Below, in pieces: positions 33,373 to 42,070 of a DNA stretch of 64,000 nucleotides. Below the pieces are notes generated by a model. It did no database searches and was not told the origin of the DNA. It saw only the letters and a program-made list of their open reading frames with translations. Positions within the stretch are counted from its first letter, which is position 1. Every line of letters starts with the position of its first letter. Origin of the DNA: Agromyces ramosus (GTDB lineage Bacteria; Actinomycetota; Actinomycetes; Actinomycetales; Microbacteriaceae); NCBI RefSeq assembly GCF_030817175.1, contig NZ_JAUSYY010000001.1:1116001-1180000 (forward strand). The letters run 5' to 3'. Position numbers and translations under genes: made by a program.

Positions 33373-34212
33373 ATGGACCGCGAACAGCTCGCCGACTTCC
33401 TCCGCCACCGGCGCGAGAGCCTGCGCCCCGAAGATGTCGGCCTGCGCACCGGCGCTCGCAGGCGGGTCGCCGGGTTGCGCCGCGGCGAGGTCGCCGAACT
33501 CACCGGCATGTCGGCCGACTACTACACCCGCCTCGAACAGGGTCGCGGCCCCCAGCCGTCGGCGCAGATGCTCGCCGCGCTCGCCCGGGCGCTGCGGCTC
33601 ACGACCGACGAGCGCGACCACCTCTACCGCATCAGCGGTCACCACGCGCCGACGCGCACACGCCTCGACCCGCACGTCGCTCCGGCGCTGCAGCGAGTGC
33701 TCGACCGGCTCGACGACACTCCCGCCATGGTGCTCTCGAGTCTCGCCGAGACACTCGTGCAGAACCGGCTGGCGGCGGCGATCTTCGGCGATCACTCCCG
33801 CTTCACCGGCATGGCGCGATCGGCGATCTATCGATGGTTCACGGATGCCTCTGAGCGCGACGTGTACCCGGTCGCCGACCAGCCTCGGCAGGGCCGCGCT
33901 CACGTGGCGAACCTTCGCGTGGCCTACGGCCTCGGCGGACCCGCATCGCGCGCCGGGCAACTCGTGCGTGCCCTGCAGAAGGAGAGCGCCGAGTTCGCCG
34001 AGCTGTGGGAGCGGCACGAGGTCGCCAGCCGCTTCGAGGACCACAAGACCTTGCTCCACCCCGAGGTCGGCGCGATCGAGGTCGACTGCCAGGCGCTGCT
34101 CACTGAAGACCAGTCGCAGGCGCTACTGATCCTCACCGCCGCTCCACGCTCCGAAGCCGCCGACAAGCTCGCACTGCTTCGGGTGCTCGGCCAGGAGCAG
34201 TTCACCTCGTAG
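33373..34212 (+). CDS. XRE-family regulator with MmyB-type ligand-binding domain
   Basis: This 279-residue protein has a helix-turn-helix at ~25-70 (AGLRRGEVAELTGMSADYYT, then RLEQGRG), followed by the MmyB-like ligand-binding domain to the end, which includes AIYRWFTD and HPEVGAIEVDCQAL. It ends LGQEQFTS. GGAGGA precedes the ATG, and TAGGAT around 33322 may be the -10. It is expected to control the divergent dehydrogenase. Its last ~20 codons and 3' flank are repeated at 37246-37318. Confidence 0.9.
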   Translation: MDREQLADFLRHRRESLRPEDVGLRTGARRRVAGLRRGEVAELTGMSADYYTRLEQGRGPQPSAQMLAALARALRLTTDERDHLYRISGHHAPTRTRLDPHVAPALQRVLDRLDDTPAMVLSSLAETLVQNRLAAAIFGDHSRFTGMARSAIYRWFTDASERDVYPVADQPRQGRAHVANLRVAYGLGGPASRAGQLVRALQKESAEFAELWERHEVASRFEDHKTLLHPEVGAIEVDCQALLTEDQSQALLILTAAPRSEAADKLALLRVLGQEQFTS

Positions 34213-34216
34213 GGCG
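34189..34216 (+). repeat. 28-nt direct repeat, copy 1 (3' end of the XRE gene)
   Basis: This copy covers the last eight codons, the stop and 4 nt beyond (from GGCCAGGAG to AGGGCG). It matches 37291-37318 at 27 of 28 positions. Together the copies bracket the toxin-like and NERD genes, as attachment-site halves would at the 3' end of a target gene. Confidence 0.6.
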
Positions 34217-34343
34217 CGCGGCGCACCCAGCGCTTGGCTGCGCCATCGGGCAGGTCTTGCTGCCCCCAGGCACACTCGAACGGCCCTTGACCGGCACGAC
34301 CGCCCAGCGAAGATCATGAGGTGGACAGAGGGAGGTTGACCTG

Positions 34344-36242
34344 ATGCAACCTCGGTTCGGCGACCTGACAGGTACGTCGGAACGGCGCACCCTGCCCGCG
34401 TCGGATCGGTCGAACAGTCCGACACCGCGGCCGGGTCGCCCGGAAGCGCCCGTCCTGCTCCGGCTGCAGCGCTCGGCCGGAAACCGCGCCACCGCGTCCC
34501 TGCTGGCCACCCGCCCCCCACCCGTCATTCAACGTGACGACAAGGTCGGTGGAGTGTGCGCACCCGCCGCCGAGCCCAATTCGACTCCGGCGGCCGCACC
34601 CGAGCGGGCGGCCTGCGAGGAGCAACTGCATGTGCTGACCTATCAGGGCACTCAGTACGCCATCCCGGAGAGCAAGTGGCCCACATTCAAGGCCGGTCTG
34701 AAGAGAACATTCCGCAGCGAAGTGCTGCGGCCGATCGATTCCCGGATGAACATGGCGCGCGGCCACTACGACTCGATGGAGGCGCTCAACAAGGACCAGA
34801 AGGTGGTGGCATGGTTCCTCGAGGCAGTACGAACGGGTATCAACCTCGACGAGGTCGCACCGATGATCACGGCGGGCGAGCAAGCGCTACAGAGTCTCAA
34901 AGCCCTCGCCGAGGGTGATGACTTTCCCGCGACGGAGGCTGCGACACGGACAGCGCAAGAGAAGGTCGACACCGCCTACCGGGGCATCCAGGAGTACCGC
35001 GAGCGGCAGATCGGCGCCGGCGAAACCACGGTCATCGCCCTCCAGGTGGTCGAGACGGCGGCCTTCACGATATTCGCGATCGCCGGCGGTGCGTTGTTGG
35101 CAGCCCCGATCGCGGCCGGTGGCCTTGGGCTCGGAGTCGTCTCCAGCGGCGCGATCATCGGCGGGGGTACGGCGTTGCTGTCGAGTGCCGCGGGCGTCGG
35201 CGCGAAGGTGGTCTACGGAGGCGACGTCGGTGCGGCGGATCTCAAGAACGTCACCATCGACACGGTGGTCGGCGCAGTGGGCGGCGCGGCTGGGGGCGCG
35301 GTGGCTTCCAAGTTGGCGCCCTACCTTGCGCCCGCGCTGACCAGATCGCTGATCGCAAACGGAATGTTCACCAACGTCACCGAAGAGGCGCTCTCAAAGG
35401 CCGTCGCATCGGTCGTCGCGGGGTCGTCGGGTGGCGTCGTGCAGGGCGCCATCAGCGACGGCGTGCGGGTAGTCCGAGGCCAGGGCACGATGGAGCAACT
35501 GCTGCGCAACGTCGTGACCAACCTGATCGTGGGCGGCATCGCCGGTCTGGTGGGCCACGCGCTGACCTCGTCCGGCGCCATCTCCCAGCCACCGGTGACC
35601 ACCACGCCGCAGACCCGGAATGTGCGGGTCGCGAACCCTGAGCTCGTCGCCCGATACGAACAGGCCGCGAACGAGCGCTTGCCCAACATCATCGATGCCA
35701 CCATCGCCGCGGAGCGCGTCACCCCGGGACGGACTCGGCTCAACCAGCTCGGCACCGAGTTCGATGCCATTCGTACTCAGGTCGGGGACGCCCAAGCCCT
35801 CACTCCGCAGCAGCGCGCGCGATCCGTCGAAATCCTCCGCGAGGCCCGGAGTCTGGCCCGTGACGACTTCGGCAACCTGCAAGGCAAGGTGATGAAGCGG
35901 CTCCGGGCAGACCCCGCTCTGCAGACGATCGAGACCCAACTGGTCACGGCCGGCGATGCCCAACTGAACCCGACTGGCACACTTCGGATCAAGGTCGTGA
36001 AGGCCGACGGCACTGAGGGGTTCGAACCGTTCAACCTCGAGCACCGGATCCGCCTGTCGGACAACCCGTGGATGGCCAAGGGCAGCCGCAACGTCATCCT
36101 GACCGACGCCCCCCAGAATCAGCAGTACCTCGAGGCGCTGCGGCAACAGGGGTCGGTCTGGCCGACGGACGCGGTCGAACGGTTCGTCGTGCGCTTCCAA
36201 CTCAACGACGAAGGCATCGACTTCGCTCCAGGCACGCGCTGA
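34344..36242 (+). CDS. Toxin-like protein with eCIS-cargo motif LQRSAGNRA (1)
   Basis: A protein of 632 residues. The N-terminal motif LLRLQRSAGNRATASLL (about 38-54) and a following PPPVIQRDD match the leader typical of cargo and DUF4157-type proteins of extracellular contractile injection systems. A helical region and a Gly/Ala-rich hydrophobic stretch at ~232-330 (AFTIFAIAGGALLAAPIAAG) follow. The C terminus (~555-625) has FNLEHRIRLSDNPW and NVILTDAPQNQQYLE, resembling HNH-type toxin tips. No immunity gene is identifiable. GGGAGG precedes the ATG. Toxin activity is inferred from architecture only. Confidence 0.72.
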   Translation: MQPRFGDLTGTSERRTLPASDRSNSPTPRPGRPEAPVLLRLQRSAGNRATASLLATRPPPVIQRDDKVGGVCAPAAEPNSTPAAAPERAACEEQLHVLTYQGTQYAIPESKWPTFKAGLKRTFRSEVLRPIDSRMNMARGHYDSMEALNKDQKVVAWFLEAVRTGINLDEVAPMITAGEQALQSLKALAEGDDFPATEAATRTAQEKVDTAYRGIQEYRERQIGAGETTVIALQVVETAAFTIFAIAGGALLAAPIAAGGLGLGVVSSGAIIGGGTALLSSAAGVGAKVVYGGDVGAADLKNVTIDTVVGAVGGAAGGAVASKLAPYLAPALTRSLIANGMFTNVTEEALSKAVASVVAGSSGGVVQGAISDGVRVVRGQGTMEQLLRNVVTNLIVGGIAGLVGHALTSSGAISQPPVTTTPQTRNVRVANPELVARYEQAANERLPNIIDATIAAERVTPGRTRLNQLGTEFDAIRTQVGDAQALTPQQRARSVEILREARSLARDDFGNLQGKVMKRLRADPALQTIETQLVTAGDAQLNPTGTLRIKVVKADGTEGFEPFNLEHRIRLSDNPWMAKGSRNVILTDAPQNQQYLEALRQQGSVWPTDAVERFVVRFQLNDEGIDFAPGTR

Positions 36243-36244
36243 TC

Positions 36245-36273
36245 GAGCCAGACGTTCAGCCGGTCTGGGGCTC
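36245..36273 (+). terminator. Hairpin after the toxin-like gene
   Basis: GAGCCAGAC and GTCTGGGGCTC pair over 9 bp with a 2-nt GG bulge and a 9-nt loop. The hairpin starts 3 nt after the stop codon. There is no T-run, as usual for high-GC terminators. Confidence 0.45.
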
Positions 36274-36382
36274 CTCAGGGCGCGGGACCGTGCGGCGCGG
36301 CGACCCCCCATTGGGGACTCCCGTCGCATCGGCGTTGTTGCGAGGATCAAAGCTCCACTCCCGCCGACCCGGAGGCGAAGCC

Positions 36383-37183
36383 ATGAACGAGAACGTCGTC
36401 GCCGAGTCCCTCGGGCTGCGCCGGCCCGCGACATCCGTCATCGCCGAATGCCTGCGCGTGCAGGCGACAGTGCCGCCGAACTCCGCGGTGCAGCGGTTCT
36501 TCGGCGTCTCGCCGCTCGGGCGCGAAGCAGAACCCTGGTACACCGGCGCACTCGGTGAGCTGGATGTCGCGCGGCGGCTCGGGGGGCTCGGGCCGGGATG
36601 GTTCGTGCTGCACTCGGTACCGATCGGTGCCGGGTCGAGCGATCTCGACCATGTCGTGATCGGGCCCGCCGGGGTCTTCACCATCAACACCAAGCATCAC
36701 CGCGGCCAGAACGTGTGGATCGGCGGGCGCCGCATCCTCGTCAACGGGCAGCGCACCGACCACCTGCGCAACGCGAAGCACGAGGCGAAACGCACGTCGC
36801 AACTGCTCTCAGTCGCAGCCCGCGAGCTGGTCGACGTGACGCCGATCATCGCAATCGTCGGGGCGGGCGGGATGACGGTGCGCGAGCGCCCGCACGACAT
36901 CGTCGTGCTGTGCGAGTCCGAGCTCGTCAGGTGGCTGCAGCGGCATCCGGTCACCCTCGCGCCGGCGCAGGCGCAGCAGCTCGCGGCGCTCGCGGCACTA
37001 CCTGTCACCTGGCGACGGATGCCCGAGACCGACATCGTCGATCACTCGGCATTCGAACGGCTGCGCGCCGCGGTCGATCGCGCCCGCCGCAAGCGGCGCG
37101 GGTGGGCGTTCGCCGTGATCGCGGCGATCCCGGTGGCGTTCCTGCTTGCGTGGTCGGCGCTGCTCGGGGTGCTGCTGCGCTGA
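36383..37183 (+). CDS. NERD (nuclease-related domain) protein with C-terminal membrane anchor
   Basis: This 266-residue protein has a NERD domain at ~60-165: GELDVARRLGGLGPGWFVLH, then SSDLDHVVIGPAGVFTINTK. The Asp residues and INTK represent the nuclease-like core. The last 25 residues (GWAFAVIAAIPVAFLLAWSA and beyond) form one membrane helix behind a basic patch. The ATG at 36383 follows GGAGG. NERD proteins are associated with DNA processing but few have a known role. It lies within the segment bracketed by the 28-nt repeats, next to the toxin-like gene. Confidence 0.85.
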   Translation: MNENVVAESLGLRRPATSVIAECLRVQATVPPNSAVQRFFGVSPLGREAEPWYTGALGELDVARRLGGLGPGWFVLHSVPIGAGSSDLDHVVIGPAGVFTINTKHHRGQNVWIGGRRILVNGQRTDHLRNAKHEAKRTSQLLSVAARELVDVTPIIAIVGAGGMTVRERPHDIVVLCESELVRWLQRHPVTLAPAQAQQLAALAALPVTWRRMPETDIVDHSAFERLRAAVDRARRKRRGWAFAVIAAIPVAFLLAWSALLGVLLR

Positions 37184-37245
37184 GTCGCGATCGCCTGCGC
37201 GGAGAAGTAGCCGGTCGTGCAGCATCCTGTGCGACCGAGTTCTCA

Positions 37246-37314
37246 GCTCCGACGCCAGCCGCCGACATGCTCGTGCTCCTTCGCGTGCCCGGCCAGGAAC
37301 AGTTCACCTCGTAG
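37246..37314 (+). pseudogene. Remnant of an XRE/MmyB regulator 3' end
   Basis: This segment aligns with the last codons of the regulator at 33373-34212. The frame ends MLVLLRVPGQEQFTS then TAG, against LALLRVLGQEQFTS in the intact gene. Homology continues a few bases past the stop. Nothing upstream resembles the rest of the regulator, so only the tail survives. Confidence 0.7.
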
Positions 37315-37318
37315 GGCG
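37291..37318 (+). repeat. 28-nt direct repeat, copy 2
   Basis: Matches 34189-34216 at 27 of 28 positions (one G/A difference after GGCCAGGA). The spacing between copies is about 3.1 kb. Confidence 0.6.
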
Positions 37319-37330
37319 AGCACCGCTCGG

Positions 37331-37939
37331 TCACTCGAGCAGGCGGGCGATCTCCGTGTAGCCGCGTGAGCGGGCGTGCTCGAGCGGGGTCACGCCGTCG
37401 TGGTCGGCGATCGCCGGGTCGGCGCCGGCCTCGAGCAGCACACGCACCGTGTCTTGGTGGCGTGCCCCACCGTCGCCGAGGATGACGGCCTCGAGCAGCG
37501 CCGTCCAGCCGAGGTCGTTCACGTGATTCACGTCGATGTCGGTCTGCAGCACGCGCTGCAGGTACTCGACGTGGCCGCGCTCCGCCGCCGGGATGATCGA
37601 GATACCGCCGTAGCGGTTGCGGATTGTGAGATCGGGATGCGCCGGCAGCAGCACCTCGGCCATCGCAACGCTGCCCGTGACGCCGGTGACGAGCCACGGC
37701 GTATCGCTGCGGTCATCGAGCGCGTCAGGGTCCGCGCCTGCAGCAACGAGCACCCGCGCCGCGCCGACGTGGTCGCCAGTGGCCGCGAGCAGCAGCGCCG
37801 TGCGCCGGTGGTCATCGCGCGCCTCGACGTCGGCGCCCGCACGCACGGCGAGGTCGACCGTCGCGGCGTCGCCGGTCGCCGCAGCGGTGAGCAGGGTTCC
37901 GTCGGGGTTGGCCAGTCGGGGCGCGGCGGTCTCGGTCAC
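37331..37939 (-). CDS. Ankyrin-repeat protein
   Basis: A 202-residue protein made of about five to six ankyrin repeats, such as LTAAATGDAATVDLAVRAGA, TALLLAATGDHVGAARVLVA and TPLEHARSRGYTEIARLLE. There is no signal peptide, so it is probably a cytoplasmic protein-binding module. The GTG start overlaps the stop of the upstream hydrolase gene (GTGA). It is the last gene of the long transport/hydrolase operon. Its role there is unclear. Confidence 0.85.
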   Translation of the reverse strand: MTETAAPRLANPDGTLLTAAATGDAATVDLAVRAGADVEARDDHRRTALLLAATGDHVGAARVLVAAGADPDALDDRSDTPWLVTGVTGSVAMAEVLLPAHPDLTIRNRYGGISIIPAAERGHVEYLQRVLQTDIDVNHVNDLGWTALLEAVILGDGGARHQDTVRVLLEAGADPAIADHDGVTPLEHARSRGYTEIARLLE

Positions 37940-39462
37940 GTGGTCATCCTCGGCACTCGGGTGCTCGCGACCGGGAACACCGGCGGGAAGAGCTCGCCCG
38001 CCGCGCCCGCGCCGGCGGCCGCAGGGGCCGCGCGGTAGTCGCGCTCGCGATACGCCGCCCGCAACTTCTCGAAGATGCGTTGGCCCTCGCGGCGCAACGC
38101 GTCGACGTCGACCCCCGGGATGGCACCGTCGCGCATGACGACGCGGCCGCCGACCATGCTGAAGTGCGCGTCCCGCCCAGTGCCGGTGAGCACGAGGGTG
38201 CGCAGCGGATCCTCGACCGGGCCGAGGCGCAGGTCGTCGAGGGCGAAGGCGACGAGGTCGGCGGTCGCGCCCGGGGCGATGCGACCGAGGTCTGGTCGGT
38301 GCAGCGCACGGGCGCCGCCGAGCGTGGCAGCCTCGACATATTCGGCGAGCAACCCGCGCGAGAGGTCGCCGTGCTGCTGCTTGGCGAGCTGCACGCCCGC
38401 GTCGATGCCGCGGATCAGGTCGGGCGGGAACGAGTCGGTGCCGAGGCTCACGTTCACGCCGGCGTCGAGGTAGCGCGAGAGCCGCTCGAGCAGGAACGCG
38501 TAGCGGTTGTTGGTGAGCGGGCAATGGATGATCGACACGCCGGCCGCGGCGAGCGCCGCAAGGTCGCCGCGGTCTTCGCCGTCGACCTCCGAGTGCAGGT
38601 CGAGGTAGACGGCGTGGGCGATGATCGTGCGGTCGTTCAACAGCCCGACGCGGTCGAGCAATCCCATGGGGGTGGTGCCGCGGTCGGCCATGATCAGCGC
38701 TCGCTCGTCGAGGCCCTGCAGCGCATGCACGCGCACGAGCACGCCTCGCGCCGCCGACTCGCGCGCCGTCGCGGCGAGCAGCTCTTCACGCACCGTCTCG
38801 ACACGGCACGGGGCGAGCACGCCCGTGATGAGCGGGTCGTCGAGCGCGGCGACCGTGTCGAGGAACCGCAGCGCCTCGGCGAAGCCGCGTCGCCCCTCCT
38901 CGTCGTCCCACGCCACCGAGACGGCGCCGTCATCGCCGGCGACGTGCACGCCCGAACGATACGAGGGGCCGAGGAAGGCGCGGAGGCCGAGCTCGCTCGC
39001 GATGCGCGCGACATCCGCCAGATCGTCATGGGTCTCGGCCCAGGCCGAATGCACCTCCGAGGCGATGGGCATGAGCGAGGTGATGCCGTGCAGGGCGAGT
39101 TGCGTGAGCGCGTAGCGCCGCATCGTGCTGCGCTCGGCGGGGTCGAGCACGTCGTGGCGACCGTCGGCGAAGTACGCCGCCGACCATTCGAGCCGCGCCG
39201 ACTCAGGGGCATCCGACCAGGAATCGAGGATGAGGTGGTCGATGTCGGCGAGCGCGTCGAGGTCGATGAGGCCGGGCATCAGCAGGCTCTCGCCGAGTGC
39301 GACGTGCTCGTCGACCTCGCCCGCCCACTCACTCGCGAGCTCGTCCGCGGATCCGACCGCGGCGATGCGCCCGTCGACGACGAGCACCGCGCCGTCGCGC
39401 AGTTCGACGTGACCCGAGCCGTCGTGTGCGAGCACGTGGTCGGCGGTGATCAGGGTGCGCAT
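37936..39462 (-). CDS. Amidohydrolase-superfamily protein, chlorohydrolase-like, lacking the N-terminal HxH
   Basis: This 508-residue protein has the composite beta-sandwich/TIM-barrel layout of the ATZ/TRZ-chlorohydrolase branch. IIAHAVYLD, IIHCPLTNNRYAF and SLGTDSFPPDL are clear. Where these enzymes have GLINAHTH, it reads PGLIDLDALADIDH, so the two metal-binding His are Asp67 and Asp69. I recall a chlorohydrolase-like subfamily with this Asp pair, so it is probably a stable variant and not a mutation. It follows the transporter by 6 bp and may act on the imported compound. Confidence 0.83.
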   Translation of the reverse strand: MRTLITADHVLAHDGSGHVELRDGAVLVVDGRIAAVGSADELASEWAGEVDEHVALGESLLMPGLIDLDALADIDHLILDSWSDAPESARLEWSAAYFADGRHDVLDPAERSTMRRYALTQLALHGITSLMPIASEVHSAWAETHDDLADVARIASELGLRAFLGPSYRSGVHVAGDDGAVSVAWDDEEGRRGFAEALRFLDTVAALDDPLITGVLAPCRVETVREELLAATARESAARGVLVRVHALQGLDERALIMADRGTTPMGLLDRVGLLNDRTIIAHAVYLDLHSEVDGEDRGDLAALAAAGVSIIHCPLTNNRYAFLLERLSRYLDAGVNVSLGTDSFPPDLIRGIDAGVQLAKQQHGDLSRGLLAEYVEAATLGGARALHRPDLGRIAPGATADLVAFALDDLRLGPVEDPLRTLVLTGTGRDAHFSMVGGRVVMRDGAIPGVDVDALRREGQRIFEKLRAAYRERDYRAAPAAAGAGAAGELFPPVFPVASTRVPRMTT

Positions 39463-39468
39463 GCCGCC

Positions 39469-40335
39469 CTACGCCGCCGGCGACTCGGACGACGGCGACG
39501 CCACGGCGAGGCGTTCACGGCGCAACGGCTTCCAGCCCGGTCGCGGCACGGCGGCGCGCAGCGAACGAGTGTACGGATGCACCGGATTCGCCAGCAGCTC
39601 GGCGGTGGCACCGGCGTCGACCACGACGCCGCGTTCCATCACAATCATGCGCTCGGAGACCTGGTTCACGACGGCGAGGTCGTGCGAGATGAACAGGTAG
39701 CTCACCTCGCGCTCGGCGCGGATGTCGGTGAGCAGGTTCAGGATCTGCGCCTGGATCGACACGTCGAGCGCCGCGACGGCCTCGTCGAGCACGATCACCG
39801 CCGGGTTCGCGGCGAGCGCACGTGCGATCGCCACGCGCTGGCGCTGCCCGCCCGAGAGCTGGTGCGGGAACTTCTCGGCGAACTGCGAGCCGAGCCCCAC
39901 GCTGTCGAGGATGTCGCGCGCCGTGTTGCGGGCCTCGCGCTTGCCGGGCGTGCCTCGCGTGTGCAGCGCGACGCTCGACTCGACGATGTCGCCGATGCGC
40001 TGGCGCCCGTTGAGCGAGGAGTACGGGTCTTGGAAGACGTACTGCACCTCGCGGGCCCAGCGGCGCCGGTCGGCGAGGTGCTTCACCCCCTTGGCGCGCG
40101 ACTCGCCGCGCACGGTGAGCTCGCCCGCCGTCACCGTCTCGAGGCCCACGAGCATGCGGGCGACCGTGGTCTTGCCCGAACCCGACTCGCCGACGATCGC
40201 GAGGCACTCGTTCGGGTGGAGCTCGAACGAGACGTCGTCGACCGCGACGATCGGTTCGCCCTTCGAGCCGCGTGGGGCCGGGAACACCTTCTGCAGGTTG
40301 CGTGCGACGACGATCGCCTCGCTCGGATTGCTCAT
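39469..40335 (-). CDS. Oligopeptide/nickel-type ABC transporter ATP-binding protein, DppF type
   Basis: A 288-residue ATPase with Walker A GESGSGKTT, Q-loop FQDPYSSLNGR, signature LSGGQRQR and Walker B AVIVLDEAVAALD. The C-terminal HPYTRSLRAAVP segment is typical of the OppF/DppF family. The ATG at 40335 overlaps the stop of the DppD-type gene. It forms the energising dimer with that protein. Confidence 0.93.
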   Translation of the reverse strand: MSNPSEAIVVARNLQKVFPAPRGSKGEPIVAVDDVSFELHPNECLAIVGESGSGKTTVARMLVGLETVTAGELTVRGESRAKGVKHLADRRRWAREVQYVFQDPYSSLNGRQRIGDIVESSVALHTRGTPGKREARNTARDILDSVGLGSQFAEKFPHQLSGGQRQRVAIARALAANPAVIVLDEAVAALDVSIQAQILNLLTDIRAEREVSYLFISHDLAVVNQVSERMIVMERGVVVDAGATAELLANPVHPYTRSLRAAVPRPGWKPLRRERLAVASPSSESPAA

Positions 40336-41183
40336 GCCTGTGCCTTCAACATCTCGTGGGTCTCGCGGTTGTAGCGCAGCACCGGCAGCCGGGCGTGACG
40401 CTCGTCGATGCTCGGGCGGGCGCCCATGAGCTCGACCGTGTAGGGGTGGGTCGGCGCGTCGTAGACGTGCGTGCCCTGCTCGACGATCTCGCCCGCATAC
40501 ATGACCGCGAGCCGGTCGCAGCACGCGGCCGCCAGCTCGAGGTCGTGGGTGATGAACAGGAGCGCGAGGCCGCGGGCGCGGCGCTGCTCGTCGAGGATCG
40601 CCATGACGTCGGACTGCGCGGTCACGTCGAGCGCGGTGGTCGGCTCGTCGGCGAGGATGAGACGCGGCTCGGCGAGCAGCACGCTCGCGATCATGACGCG
40701 CTGCAGGAGGCCGCCCGAGAGCTCGTGCGGGTACTGGCGCAGGCGTTGCTCGGCGTTGCGCACGCCGACCTCGTCGAGCAGCACGACCGCACGTCGCTCG
40801 GCCTCGTCGCGGCGCACGCCCCTCGTGTGCACGAGCGCCTCGGTGAGGAAGTCGCCGACGGTGTGCACGGGGTTCACGTGCGCGCGCGGGTCCTGGAAGA
40901 TCATGCCGACATCGCCGACCCGGTAGCGGCGCAGCTGCGCGGCGTTCATGCCGAGCACGGACGTGCCATCGAACGTGATCTCGCCCGAGACCCGGAACCC
41001 CGGATCGAGCATGCGGGTGATCGCCCTCGTGGTGAGCGACTTGCCCGAGCCCGACTCGCCGACGAGGCCGAGCGCCTCGCCCGCTTCGATCGTGAACGAG
41101 ACGCCGTTCAGCAGCACCTGCTCGGTGCCGCGCAGCTGCAGGGTCGCCCGCACGTCGTCGAGACGCAACAGGGGTTCGGTCAT
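40332..41183 (-). CDS. Oligopeptide/nickel-type ABC transporter ATP-binding protein, DppD type
   Basis: This 283-residue ATPase has Walker A GESGSGKSL, Q-loop FQDPRAHVNP, signature LSGGLLQR, Walker B LILADEPTTALD and switch His in FITHDLEL. HPYTVELMGARP follows as in OppD-type proteins. The family's usual Cys-rich iron-sulphur C-terminal extension is not present. It overlaps its neighbours on both sides by 4 nt. Confidence 0.93.
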   Translation of the reverse strand: MTEPLLRLDDVRATLQLRGTEQVLLNGVSFTIEAGEALGLVGESGSGKSLTTRAITRMLDPGFRVSGEITFDGTSVLGMNAAQLRRYRVGDVGMIFQDPRAHVNPVHTVGDFLTEALVHTRGVRRDEAERRAVVLLDEVGVRNAEQRLRQYPHELSGGLLQRVMIASVLLAEPRLILADEPTTALDVTAQSDVMAILDEQRRARGLALLFITHDLELAAACCDRLAVMYAGEIVEQGTHVYDAPTHPYTVELMGARPSIDERHARLPVLRYNRETHEMLKAQA

Positions 41184-42070
41184 CGGATGCTCCTTGCACT
41201 CGAGGTGAGCCGGTCGCCGATGATCGTGACGCAGCAGACGATCACGACGATGAGGCTGCCCGCCGCGATCGCCTCGATCGGCTGGCCGCGCAGCACCGAG
41301 TCGAAGCCGCTCTTGACCATGAGGCCGAGGTCGGCCGTCGGCGGCTGCACCCCGAGGCCGAGGAACGACAACGCGGCGAGGTCGATCACGGCGAAGCCCA
41401 GCGACGACACGGCCTGGGCGACCACGATCGGCTGCACGTTCGGCAGCACCTGCGTGAAGCTGATGCTGGTGCCGGAATGGCCCTGCAGCCACGCCGCCGA
41501 GACGTACGGCATGTTGCGCTCGCGCAGCGCCGCCCCGCGCACGACGCGGGCCACGTACGGCACGTAGGCGATGGCCAGGCCGCCGACCACCGTGGCGAGG
41601 CTCGGCCCCCAGATCGCGACCGCGATGAGTCCGAACACGATGCCGGGCACCGAGAAGAGCACGTCGAGGAACCAGGAGATCGCCGTGTCGGTGCGTCCGC
41701 CTCGCCAGGCGGCGAGCAGTGCGAGCAGCGTGCCGGCGACGGTCGCGATGAGGATGACGAGACCCGGCCCGGCGAGCGTGATGCGAGAGCCCCAGATCAG
41801 TCGCGACAGGATGTCACGGCCGAGCGCGTCGGCGCCGAGCAGGTGCGCGGGCGACGGACCGCTGAGCGACGCGAGCAGGTCGGGGAAGTCGGGGTCGTAG
41901 GGGGCGACGATGGGCGCGAAGATCGCCGCGAGCGCGATGAGGAGCAGGATGCCGGCGGCGGTGCAGCCCGAGATGCCGAGGCGACCGGTGGTGACCCGGG
42001 CGAGGCCTGGTGCGCGTCGTTCGCGCGCGACGCGGGCGACGGCGAGGCTCGTGGTGGATGGGGTGGTCAT
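41180..42070 (-). CDS. ABC transporter permease, DppC type
   Basis: This 296-residue permease has an N-terminal helix, the LLGADALGRDILSRLIWGSR segment that marks the DppC/OppC family, and further hydrophobic helices. The EAA-like loop is ALRERNMPYVSAAWLQGHSG. The ATG at 42070 overlaps the DppB-type stop by 4 nt. Confidence 0.93.
   Translation of the reverse strand: MTTPSTTSLAVARVARERRAPGLARVTTGRLGISGCTAAGILLLIALAAIFAPIVAPYDPDFPDLLASLSGPSPAHLLGADALGRDILSRLIWGSRITLAGPGLVILIATVAGTLLALLAAWRGGRTDTAISWFLDVLFSVPGIVFGLIAVAIWGPSLATVVGGLAIAYVPYVARVVRGAALRERNMPYVSAAWLQGHSGTSISFTQVLPNVQPIVVAQAVSSLGFAVIDLAALSFLGLGVQPPTADLGLMVKSGFDSVLRGQPIEAIAAGSLIVVIVCCVTIIGDRLTSSARSIR

Noticed and set aside
34344..36242. 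A complete extracellular contractile injection system
   Set aside because: I looked for sheath, tube, baseplate, LysM and AAA genes around both QRxAGNRA proteins; none are in the window.
34189..37318. Transposon or integrase within the repeat-bracketed segment
   Set aside because: Both genes inside are non-mobile in character and no transposase, integrase or terminal inverted repeats were seen.
38080..40374. 764-codon plus-strand frame opposite the hydrolase and ABC genes
   Set aside because: It spans several genuine minus-strand genes with overlapping starts and stops; composition is Arg/Val/Gly/His-rich with no domain.
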